From DASPLX01 sp035627375 (GTDB lineage Bacteria > Pseudomonadota > Gammaproteobacteria > Burkholderiales > Burkholderiaceae_D), in the NCBI GenBank assembly GCA_035627375.1, contig DASPLX010000037.1:1-64000 (forward strand): 64,000 nt of DNA, given 5' to 3'. The notes beneath the pieces are model-generated. The model was not told where the DNA came from. It did not search any database and saw only the letters and a program-made list of their open reading frames with translations. This document shows, in pieces, positions 43,565-51,112 of this stretch (positions are counted from its first letter, which is position 1; every line of letters begins with the position of its first letter). The position numbers and the translations under genes were made by a program.

Positions 43565-44298
43565 GAACCGTCGTGATCGTCCAGGCGCGCATGACATCGA
43601 CGCGCCTGCCGGGCAAGGTCCTGAAGGAAGTGCTGGGCAAGCCGCTGCTGGAGTACCTGGTCGAACGCCTGCGCCGCGTCCGCCTGGCCGATGCGTTCGC
43701 CATCGCCACCACGACCAACGAGACCGACCTGCCGATCGTCGAATTGTGCGAACGCCTCGGCGTGCCGGTGACGCGCGGTTCCGAACACGACGTCCTGGCC
43801 CGCTATTACGAAGCGGCGCGGTTCATGCGAGCCGATGTCGTGGTGCGCACGACGTCGGACTGTCCGCTCATCGACCCGGCCGTGATCGACGACGTGATCG
43901 GTTTCTTCGCCGGACACCGCGAACGCTACGATTACGTGTCGAACGCGCTGACGCCGAGCTATCCCTACGGCATGCCGGCGGAAATCCTGCCGTTCGGCCT
44001 GCTGGAGCAGGCGCATCGCGAGGCGGCGGCGCCGCCGGAACGCGAGCATGTCACGCCTTTCATCTATACGCGGCCCGAGCGGTTCCGGATAGGGCACGTC
44101 GTTCATCCGGAAGACTTGAGCCATCATCGATGGACCGTGGATACGGCGGAGGATTTCGAGCTGGTGCGCAGGATCATCGAAGCCTTGCATCCGGCCGCTC
44201 CGGAATTCGGTTTGCGCGATATCCTGGCCGTGCTCGACGAACATCCCGACTGGTCGACGATCAATGCACATGTCCGGCAAAAGAAGCTGGGCGAATGA
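43561..44298 (+). CDS. SpsF-like cytidylyltransferase (PseF role)
   Basis: A 245-residue nucleotidyltransferase. The N-terminal VVIVQARMTSTRLPGKVL is the SpsF-family form of the nucleotide-binding loop, rather than the IIPARxGSKRIPxKN form of classical CMP-sialate/PseF synthetases. RTTSDCPLIDPAVIDDVI and HRWTVDTAEDFELV are also SpsF-like. From its position in the pathway it should activate the nonulosonic acid as CMP-sugar; that is inferred. It starts at GTG 43561, which overlaps the pseC stop (GTGA). Confidence 0.82.
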   Translation: MRTVVIVQARMTSTRLPGKVLKEVLGKPLLEYLVERLRRVRLADAFAIATTTNETDLPIVELCERLGVPVTRGSEHDVLARYYEAARFMRADVVVRTTSDCPLIDPAVIDDVIGFFAGHRERYDYVSNALTPSYPYGMPAEILPFGLLEQAHREAAAPPEREHVTPFIYTRPERFRIGHVVHPEDLSHHRWTVDTAEDFELVRRIIEALHPAAPEFGLRDILAVLDEHPDWSTINAHVRQKKLGE

Positions 44299-44308
44299 GG
44301 AAGGGTAT

Positions 44309-44938
44309 ATGACATCCCAATACAAAACCGAACAGGAAAACTTCTGGGCCGGCGAGTTCGGCGACCAGTACATCGAGCGCAACCAGGGGCAGCAGATCAT
44401 CGCCGCCAACCTGGCCTTGTTCAGCCGCGTGATCGAACGGACCGCGGAAGTGAAATCCGCGATCGAATTCGGCGCGAACATCGGCCTCAATCTCGAAGCG
44501 TTGCGGCTCTTGCGCCCGGGGGTGGAACTGTCCGCCATCGAGATCAACCAGAAGGCTGCCGAAGCGCTCGAGAAGCGCGGCGGCGTCAAGGTCTACGCGC
44601 GCTCGATACTCGACTTCCAGCCGGATTACCAGCGCGACCTGGTCTTGATCAAGGGCGTGCTGATCCACCTGAATCCCGATTGCCTGCCGCAGGTATACGA
44701 TCTGCTGCATCGAACCAGCAAGCGCTATATCTGCATCGCCGAATACTACAATCCGTCGCCGGTCGAGATTCTCTATCGCGGCAACACCGGCAAGCTGTTC
44801 AAGCGCGATTTCGCCGGCGAAATGCTGGATCGCTTCCCGGGTTTGCGCCTGCTCGATTATGGGTTCATGTATCGGCGCGACGCCAACTTCGCGCAGGACG
44901 ACATCACCTGGTTCCTGCTCGAAAAAAGCGGGGCATGA
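44309..44938 (+). CDS. pseudaminic acid biosynthesis-associated methylase
   Basis: A 209-residue class I SAM methyltransferase-like protein. Motif I reads AIEFGANIGLNLEALR (about 50-65) and motif II ELSAIEINQKAAEAL. It resembles the family known as pseudaminic acid biosynthesis-associated methylase, which occurs only in such clusters and whose exact substrate is unknown. GGAAGGG lies a few bases before ATG 44309. It overlaps pseG by four bases. It may methylate the sugar or a precursor. Confidence 0.82.
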   Translation: MTSQYKTEQENFWAGEFGDQYIERNQGQQIIAANLALFSRVIERTAEVKSAIEFGANIGLNLEALRLLRPGVELSAIEINQKAAEALEKRGGVKVYARSILDFQPDYQRDLVLIKGVLIHLNPDCLPQVYDLLHRTSKRYICIAEYYNPSPVEILYRGNTGKLFKRDFAGEMLDRFPGLRLLDYGFMYRRDANFAQDDITWFLLEKSGA

Positions 44939-46023
44939 AGATCGGCATCCGCGCCGACGCGTCGGCCGCCATCGGCATCGGGCATGTCATGCGCTGCCTG
45001 ACGCTGGCCGATGCCTTGCGCGATGGCGGCGCGGACATTTTTTTCATCTGCAAAAGACTGCAAGGCGACCTTGGCGACTACATCTCGCAACGAGGATATG
45101 CCGTACATTTCCTGGCCGGCGATCCGGAGCCGGACGACGATGCCTTGCAATGCGGGGCACTGCTGGAGCGCCACGGCGGCGCGGTCGATTGGCTGGTCGT
45201 GGACCACTATGGGATCGACGCCGGATGGGAGTCGGCATTGCGCCTTCGCGCGCGGAAAATCCTGGTGATCGACGACCGCGCCGATCGCCGCCATGATTGC
45301 GACGCGCTGCTGGACCAGAACTACTACATCGGCATGGAGCGCCGTTACGACGGCCTGGTGCCGCCCTCCTGCCGCCAGTGGCTCGGTCCGCGCCATGCCT
45401 TGCTCAGGGCGGAGTTCGAGACGGCGCGCCGGCGCCTGCGCCGACGCGACGGCAGCGTGCGGCGCATCCTGGTCTTCTTCGGCGGCAGCGACCCGACCAA
45501 CGAAACCGAGAAGGCCTTGCTGGCCTTGCAGGCGCTCGACCTTCCGGGTTTGCATGCCGATGTCGTGGTCGGCGCGGCGAACCAGCAAAAGGAACGGATC
45601 GAGCAATTGTGCGGCTCGGTGCCGGGCGCCGTCTTCCATTGCCAGATATCGCATATCGCCGAACTGATGGCGGAGGCGGATCTCGCGCTCGGCGCCGGCG
45701 GCACCGCCACGTGGGAACGCTGCTTTCTCGGATTGCCGACCCTGACCGTGACGGTGGCCGACAACCAGGAGGAAACCACGGCCGCGCTGGCCGAGGCGGG
45801 CGTGATCTGGAACCTGGGGCCGGCATCCGGCACCAGCGCCGAATCGATCCGCGCGGCGCTGCGGCGGGTGCTGGCGGACCCGGAAGCGGTGCGCGAAAAG
45901 AGCGCGGCGGCGCTGCGCCTGATGGCCGGCGGCGAAGACGAGAATGCCCATCCCGGCGCGGCGGCCGGATTGGCGCGCTGGATGTTTGCAGAACGGCGCG
46001 ATGATGCACACAATACGGTATGA
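44935..46023 (+). CDS. pseG: PseG, UDP-6-deoxy-AltdiNAc hydrolase
   Basis: A 362-residue GT-B-fold hydrolase that removes UDP from the diacetamido sugar. The catalytic His17 is in ASAAIGIGHVMRCLTLADAL, as in Campylobacter PseG. FFGGSDPTNETEKAL and LALGAGGTATWERCFLGLPT line the UDP site. It is the committed step before PseI. Start ATG 44935 overlaps the methylase stop. The preceding open frame is not part of the gene. Confidence 0.94.
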   Translation: MKIGIRADASAAIGIGHVMRCLTLADALRDGGADIFFICKRLQGDLGDYISQRGYAVHFLAGDPEPDDDALQCGALLERHGGAVDWLVVDHYGIDAGWESALRLRARKILVIDDRADRRHDCDALLDQNYYIGMERRYDGLVPPSCRQWLGPRHALLRAEFETARRRLRRRDGSVRRILVFFGGSDPTNETEKALLALQALDLPGLHADVVVGAANQQKERIEQLCGSVPGAVFHCQISHIAELMAEADLALGAGGTATWERCFLGLPTLTVTVADNQEETTAALAEAGVIWNLGPASGTSAESIRAALRRVLADPEAVREKSAAALRLMAGGEDENAHPGAAAGLARWMFAERRDDAHNTV

Positions 46024-46946
46024 GCACGATACCGAGAGAGAAACCGGGGCCAAGACAAATGAACGAACTCCTGCAACGAAACCGATTCGGCTTCCATGAA
46101 CTGAAGGACAAGCCCACCCCCGAAGCGCTCCAGCAATGGTATGCGGAGACCTATTACCAGGAAACTCCCGATACCGGCTACGAGCAGGTGTACTCGCCCG
46201 AGGAACAGGCCTTCATCCGCAACAAGATCGAGCAGAAATATCTCGTGCTGGGGCGGCTGATGGCGCTGGAAAATCCCGCCGGCTTGCGCTTCCTGGATGT
46301 CGGCTGCGGCGAAGGCTGGAGCCTGCGCTACTTCACGGATCGCGGTTGGGACGGCCGCGGGCTCGATTACAGCGAATACGGCTGCAAGCACCAGAATCCG
46401 GACCTGCTGCCGCGCGTGACTACCGGCGACATCCATCACAATCTCAAGGCGCTGGTCGGGGAAGGGCGGCAATTCGACTGCATCTGGCTCGACAACGTGC
46501 TCGAGCACGTGCTGGACCCGCTCGCCATACTCGGCGACATGCATGCGCTGCTGGCAGAGCGCGGCGTGCTGATGATCGAGGTGCCGAACGACTGCTCCGT
46601 GATCCAGCATCATCTGCTGGAAGCGGGAATCATCTCCAAGAGCTACTGGATCGCGCCGTTCGAGCACATCTCCTATTTCAACAAGGAAGGCTTGCTGAAC
46701 ATCTGCGCCGAGGTCGGGCTGGAATGCCAGGACATGATGGCGGATTATCCGATCGATTTTTCGCTGTTCAACAAGCTCACCAATTTCGTGGAAGACAAGG
46801 CGACCGGCAAGGCGTGCCACCAGCAACGCATCGCGCTCGAGAACTTCCTGCATGGCATCTCGCCGGAGAAGACCAATGCGCTGTATCGCGCACTGGCGGA
46901 CCTCGGCCTGGGGCGGCAGATCATCGGCTTCTTCCGCAAGAAATAG
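46020..46946 (+). CDS. class I SAM-dependent methyltransferase
   Basis: A 308-residue protein with a canonical SAM motif RFLDVGCGEGWSLRYF (about 88-103), an acidic post-I strand (GRGLDYSEYG), and motif IV-like DCIWLDNVLEHVLDPL. It is of the Methyltransf_11/23 type, common in polysaccharide clusters for methylating sugar hydroxyls. The substrate is unknown; the nonulosonic acid or its precursor is inferred from position. It overlaps pseG by four bases. An in-frame ATG at 46059 is an alternative start. Confidence 0.85.
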   Translation: MSTIPREKPGPRQMNELLQRNRFGFHELKDKPTPEALQQWYAETYYQETPDTGYEQVYSPEEQAFIRNKIEQKYLVLGRLMALENPAGLRFLDVGCGEGWSLRYFTDRGWDGRGLDYSEYGCKHQNPDLLPRVTTGDIHHNLKALVGEGRQFDCIWLDNVLEHVLDPLAILGDMHALLAERGVLMIEVPNDCSVIQHHLLEAGIISKSYWIAPFEHISYFNKEGLLNICAEVGLECQDMMADYPIDFSLFNKLTNFVEDKATGKACHQQRIALENFLHGISPEKTNALYRALADLGLGRQIIGFFRKK

Positions 46947-46961
46947 GAGCGATCGACGGCC

Positions 46962-47660
46962 ATGCGCGTTGCGATCCTCGGCGATATCCACGGCAATGCC
47001 TCCGCCTTGCGCGCGGTGCTCGATGCCGCCGAGCGCGAGGGCGTGGAGATGCTGCTGGTCACGGGCGACCTGGTCGGTTACTACTTCGAGCCGGCCGAGG
47101 TGCTGGCCTTGCTCGAACCCTGGCCCAGGCGGATGGTGCGCGGCAATCACGAAGCCATGCTGGCGCAAGCGCGGCGCGACCCCGGGCGGCTGGCGGCGAT
47201 CGAGGCGAAATACGGCAGCGGCATCCGCGCGGCGCTGGAGCAGCTTTCGGCGGCGCAGCTCGATGCCCTGGAAAATTTGCCGCATCCGGAATCCGTCGCG
47301 ATCGCCGGACGCGGCATCCTGCTGTGCCACGGCGCGCCCTGGGATCTCGATTGCTACGTCTATCCGGATGCGCCGCAAGATACGCTGCTGCGTTGCGCCC
47401 GGACCGACGAGGAAATCGTCGCGATGGGCCACACCCATTATCCGATGCTGAGGCGCCTGGACGGAAGGATATTGCTCAATCCCGGTTCTGTGGGCCAGCC
47501 GCGCGATCGGCTTCCTGGCGCCTGCTGGGCCCTGCTCGATGCCGGCAGCGGCGAGATCGGCCTGCGCAGGGAAGGCTATGACATCGAGACAACGGCGAAC
47601 GAAGCGCGGCGCAGGCACCCGGAACTGCCCTATCTCGCGGATGTGTTGACAAGAACATGA
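46962..47660 (+). CDS. calcineurin-like metallophosphoesterase
   Basis: A 232-residue YfcE/MJ0936-type phosphoesterase. All metal-ligand motifs are present: GDIHGNASAL, VTGDLVGYY, RGNHEAML, LCHGAPW and MGHTHYP. It hydrolyses a phosphate ester or diester of unknown identity. PseG and PseI work without a phosphatase step, so this enzyme is not explained by the known pathway; it might act on a phosphorylated glycan precursor or lipid carrier. It overlaps the ATP-grasp gene by four bases, so it belongs to the operon. Confidence 0.83.
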   Translation: MRVAILGDIHGNASALRAVLDAAEREGVEMLLVTGDLVGYYFEPAEVLALLEPWPRRMVRGNHEAMLAQARRDPGRLAAIEAKYGSGIRAALEQLSAAQLDALENLPHPESVAIAGRGILLCHGAPWDLDCYVYPDAPQDTLLRCARTDEEIVAMGHTHYPMLRRLDGRILLNPGSVGQPRDRLPGACWALLDAGSGEIGLRREGYDIETTANEARRRHPELPYLADVLTRT

Positions 47661-48622
47661 CATCGATACTGATTACCGCCATCGGCGGCGACATCGCCCA
47701 AGGCGTCGCGACCGTGCTCCGCGAGGCGCGGCCGGAATATCGCCTGGTGGGCGTCGATATGCACGACAAGCACGGCGGCGCGCTGTTCGTGGATGCATTC
47801 CACGTGATTCCGGGCGCGGCGGACGATGGTTATGCGGCGGCGATCGCGGCGATCGTGGAGCGGGAAGGCATCGATATCGTGCTGCCCGTCTCGGAACCGG
47901 AACTGGCGGTGCTCGACAAGCTTGTCGCGCGGGTCGCCAATGCGGCATGGCTGACCTGCGGAGCCGGCGCCCTCGCGGCCGGCCTCGACAAGCTGGCGAC
48001 CGCGCGCAGCATCGCCCAGCTCGGCTTGCCGGTGCCGTGGACCCTGCCGGTTTCCGAAGGATGGCCGGAACGCTATCCCTGCATCTTGAAAAGCCGTACC
48101 GGTTCCGGCTCGCGTTCGGTGTTCACCGTGGCGGACCGGGAAGAGGCGGAATACCTCGTCCGCCGCCATCCGCATGCGATATTCCAGGAGCTGCTGCTGC
48201 CGGCCGACCGCGAGGTCACATGCGCCGTCTTCCGCGCGCGCGACGGCAGAGTGGCAACCCTGCAGATGCTGCGCCGGCTGGTCGGCGGCTTCACCGGCTG
48301 GGCGCAAATCATCGACGACGCCCGCATCGCGGCGATGTGCCGGACGATCGCCGAGGGCCTCGACCTGCGGGGCAGCATGAACGTGCAATTGCGCCTGACG
48401 GACGACGGCCCTCGCGTGTTCGAAATCAATCCGCGCTTTTCCTCGACGACGCTGATGCGTCATCGCCTCGGGTTCAGCGACGCGGTATGGGCCTTGGACG
48501 ATCTGGCGGGAAGGCCGTTCACGATTCCCCGCATCGCGCCGGGCAGCGTCACGGTACGCGTGCAGGGCGCGGCCGTGCTGGCGCGCGGAGCGGGCGGCGA
48601 AGGAACAGACAGGGAGCAATGA
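47657..48622 (+). CDS. ATP-grasp ligase, carbamoyl-phosphate-synthase-like
   Basis: A 321-residue ATP-grasp enzyme. The N-terminal Rossmann-like preATP domain begins ILITAIGGDIAQGVATVLRE; the ATP-grasp core has PCILKSRTGSGSRSVF, IFQELLLPADREVTCAV and the Mg-binding end VFEINPRFSSTTLMRH. Such enzymes join a carboxylate to an amine through an acyl-phosphate. Its substrate is unknown. Since no PseH N-acetyltransferase is visible in the cluster, it could acylate the sugar amine, but that is speculation. Translation is coupled to the phosphoesterase gene. Confidence 0.8.
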   Translation: MTSILITAIGGDIAQGVATVLREARPEYRLVGVDMHDKHGGALFVDAFHVIPGAADDGYAAAIAAIVEREGIDIVLPVSEPELAVLDKLVARVANAAWLTCGAGALAAGLDKLATARSIAQLGLPVPWTLPVSEGWPERYPCILKSRTGSGSRSVFTVADREEAEYLVRRHPHAIFQELLLPADREVTCAVFRARDGRVATLQMLRRLVGGFTGWAQIIDDARIAAMCRTIAEGLDLRGSMNVQLRLTDDGPRVFEINPRFSSTTLMRHRLGFSDAVWALDDLAGRPFTIPRIAPGSVTVRVQGAAVLARGAGGEGTDREQ

Positions 48623-48623
48623 C

Positions 48624-49682
48624 ATGATGACAAACGACTTTCTCATCGCCGGGCGCGCGATCGGAACGGATCACCCGCCGTTCGTGATCGCGGAGATGTC
48701 CGGCAACCACAATCAGTCGCTGGAACGCGCGCTCGCGATCGTCGAGGCGGCGGCCAAGGCCGGGGCGCACGCCTTGAAGATCCAGACCTATACCGCCGAC
48801 ACCATGACCCTCGACCTGGACGAGGGCGAGTTCTTCATTTCCAATCCGGACAGCCTGTGGCAGGGAAAATCGCTGTACAAGCTATACCAGGAGGCGTACA
48901 CGCCCTGGGAATGGCACAAGCCGATCTTCGACCGCTGCCGCGAATTGGGCATGATCGGCTTCTCGACGCCGTTCGACGAAACGGCGGTCGATTTCCTCGA
49001 AAGCCTCGATGTGCCGTGCTACAAGGTCGCCTCGTTCGAAAATACCGACCTGCCGCTGATCCGCCGGATCGCGCGCACCGGCAAGCCGATGATCGTGTCG
49101 ACCGGCATGGCCAGCGTCGCGGAACTGGACGATACCGTACGCGCGGCGCGCGCGGCCGGCTGCCGCCACCTGGTCCTGCTCAAGTGCACCAGCACCTATC
49201 CGGCGAGCCCGGAAAACACCAATATCCGCACGATTCCCCATATGCGGGACTTGTTCAAATGCGAGATCGGCCTTTCCGACCATACCATGGGCGTCGGCGC
49301 CGCCGTTGCCGCCGTGGCCTTGGGCGCCAGCGTGATCGAAAAGCATTTCACCTTGCGCCGCGCGGACGGCGGCGTCGATTCCGCCTTTTCGCTGGAGCCG
49401 GAAGAGATGGGGGCGCTGGTCACGGAATCGGAACGCGCCTGGCAGGCGCTGGGACAGGTCAAGTATGGGCCGTCGGAGGCGGAGAAGGCGTCGATGGCCT
49501 ATCGCCGCTCGCTCTACGTGGTGGAAGACGTCGCGGCCGGCGAGGATTTCACGGCCCGCAACGTGCGCGCCATCCGCCCCGGCAACGGCTTGCCGCCCAA
49601 GCACCTGGAGTCGGTGCTGGGCCGGCAAGCCCGGCGCGCCTTGAGGAAGGGCACGGCATTGAGTTGGGACATGGTGGGATAG
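48624..49682 (+). CDS. pseI: PseI, pseudaminic acid synthase (NeuB family)
   Basis: A 352-residue protein with a NeuB TIM barrel (about 15-275) and a C-terminal SAF antifreeze-like domain (about 290-350; LYVVEDVAAGEDFTARNVRA). It condenses the free sugar with phosphoenolpyruvate. Motifs include FVIAEMSGNHNQSLERALAI, HALKIQTYTADTMTL, LLKCTSTYPASPENTN and GLSDHTMGVGAAVAAVALGA. The PFVIAEMSGNHN start is the PseI form rather than the sialic acid NeuB form. AGGGAG precedes the ATG. Confidence 0.93.
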   Translation: MMTNDFLIAGRAIGTDHPPFVIAEMSGNHNQSLERALAIVEAAAKAGAHALKIQTYTADTMTLDLDEGEFFISNPDSLWQGKSLYKLYQEAYTPWEWHKPIFDRCRELGMIGFSTPFDETAVDFLESLDVPCYKVASFENTDLPLIRRIARTGKPMIVSTGMASVAELDDTVRAARAAGCRHLVLLKCTSTYPASPENTNIRTIPHMRDLFKCEIGLSDHTMGVGAAVAAVALGASVIEKHFTLRRADGGVDSAFSLEPEEMGALVTESERAWQALGQVKYGPSEAEKASMAYRRSLYVVEDVAAGEDFTARNVRAIRPGNGLPPKHLESVLGRQARRALRKGTALSWDMVG

Positions 49683-49689
49683 GAGCGAT

Positions 49690-50304
49690 ATGGCGCGCGT
49701 TTGTATTCTCGACTACGGATCGGGCAATGTGAAATCCGTGTTCAACCTGATATCGAGCATCGCCGGGGATGTCGCCGTCTCCAACGAGCCGGCCAGCATC
49801 GCGAATGCCACGCATGTAGTGCTGCCGGGCGTCGGCGCGTTCGGCGCGGCGATGCGCAAGATCCGCGACACCTTGCCGATGGAGGCGGTGGAACGGGCGG
49901 TGCTGACCGAGAAGAAGCCGTTTCTCGGCATCTGCGTCGGCATGCAAGTCATGGCCGCGCGCGGCAAGGAGTTCGGCGAGCATGCCGGCCTGGGCTGGAT
50001 CGCCGGCGATGTCGCGGAACTCGATACCAAGGGCTTGCCGCTGCCGCACGTCGGATGGAACAATGTAAGCTGCACCCAGGCGTCGCCGCTGTTCGCCGGG
50101 CTGGGCGACAATCCGGATTTCTATTTCGTGCACAGTTACGTGTTTCATCCCGGGCATGAGCGGCACGCGATCGCGACCACCCATTACGGCGTGGATTTTT
50201 GCAGCGCGATCCAGCATGAGAACCTGTTCGGCGTGCAGTTCCATCCCGAGAAAAGCCAGCGCGCCGGCATCCAGCTGATCAAGAACTTCCTGGCGATATC
50301 ATGA
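49690..50304 (+). CDS. hisH: HisH-type glutamine amidotransferase for sugar amidination
   Basis: A 204-residue class I glutaminase. The triad is visible: Cys82 in FLGICVGMQVM, with His185 and Glu187 in GVQFHPEKSQ. It closely follows HisH in layout but lies in a sugar cluster next to a HisF paralogue and a WbpG-type enzyme. It therefore most probably supplies ammonia for acetamidino-group formation, as HisH2 does in the Pseudomonas aeruginosa O-antigen cluster, rather than for histidine. A normal his operon would be elsewhere. Confidence 0.9.
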   Translation: MARVCILDYGSGNVKSVFNLISSIAGDVAVSNEPASIANATHVVLPGVGAFGAAMRKIRDTLPMEAVERAVLTEKKPFLGICVGMQVMAARGKEFGEHAGLGWIAGDVAELDTKGLPLPHVGWNNVSCTQASPLFAGLGDNPDFYFVHSYVFHPGHERHAIATTHYGVDFCSAIQHENLFGVQFHPEKSQRAGIQLIKNFLAIS

Positions 50305-51107
50305 AGAAGAAACGCCTGATCCCGGTCCTCCTGTTGCGCAACGGCTGGCTCGTGCAGAGCAAGCAGTTCCGGCGCTATCAAAACCTCGGCAATCCCGTAT
50401 CGGCCGTCAAGCGGCTCAGCGAATGGGCTTCGGACGAGCTGATCTATCTCGACATCACGCGCGACGATTCCTACGATTTGCGGCGCGACGACCTCGGGCA
50501 TCCGAACCGGCACAGCATTTTCGAGATCATCGAGGATGTGTCGAAAGTGGCGTTCATGCCGATCACGGTCGGCGGACGCATCCGTTCGCTGCAGGACATC
50601 GAGAAACGGCTCGCGCTCGGCGCCGACAAGATTTCCATCAACACGGCCGCGCTCGATGAGCCGCGACTGATCGAGTCGGCGGCCAAGGAATTCGGCTCGC
50701 AATGCATCGTCGTCTCGATCGACGTGAAGACCGTGGACGGCAAGCCGCTGGTCGTGGGGCAAGGCGGCACGCAAGCGACCTCCCGTGCGCCGCGAGACTG
50801 GGCCAGGCAGGTCGAACAGCTGGGCGCGGGCGAAATCCTGCTCAATTCGATCGATCGCGACGGCATGAAAACTGGCTATGATCTGGAAATGCTGGACCAG
50901 GTCGCGCGCGACGTCCGGATACCCGTCATCGCCTGCGGCGGCGTCGGCGAATGGGAGCACCTGGCCGAAGCGCTGGAGCAGACGGCGGTCGATGCGGTCG
51001 CCGCCGCCAACATCTTCCACTACAGCGACCAGAGCGTGTTCCTGGCCAAGAAATTTCTCTACGAGCGGGGATTGAATGTACGATCCCCCGATCTACTCGC
51101 GATTTAG
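50301..51107 (+). CDS. hisF: HisF/WbuZ-type cyclase subunit for sugar amidination
   Basis: A 268-residue TIM barrel of the HisF family. The start RLIPVLLLRNGWLVQSKQF departs from histidine-pathway HisF (which reads RIIPCLDVKDGRVVKG) and agrees with the WbuZ-type paralogues of sugar clusters. Ammonia-channel and phosphate-site strands remain (FMPITVGGRIRSLQDIEKRL, VIACGGVGEWEHLAEAL). It partners the preceding HisH (four-base overlap) and passes ammonia to the WbpG-like enzyme, by analogy. Confidence 0.88.
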   Translation: MKKKRLIPVLLLRNGWLVQSKQFRRYQNLGNPVSAVKRLSEWASDELIYLDITRDDSYDLRRDDLGHPNRHSIFEIIEDVSKVAFMPITVGGRIRSLQDIEKRLALGADKISINTAALDEPRLIESAAKEFGSQCIVVSIDVKTVDGKPLVVGQGGTQATSRAPRDWARQVEQLGAGEILLNSIDRDGMKTGYDLEMLDQVARDVRIPVIACGGVGEWEHLAEALEQTAVDAVAAANIFHYSDQSVFLAKKFLYERGLNVRSPDLLAI

Positions 51108-51112
51108 GAGTC

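Noticed and set aside
49690..51107. Reading hisH-hisF as part of histidine biosynthesis
   Set aside because: No other his genes are adjacent, the HisF N-terminus departs from the histidine enzyme, and both sit between pseI and a WbpG-type amidotransferase.
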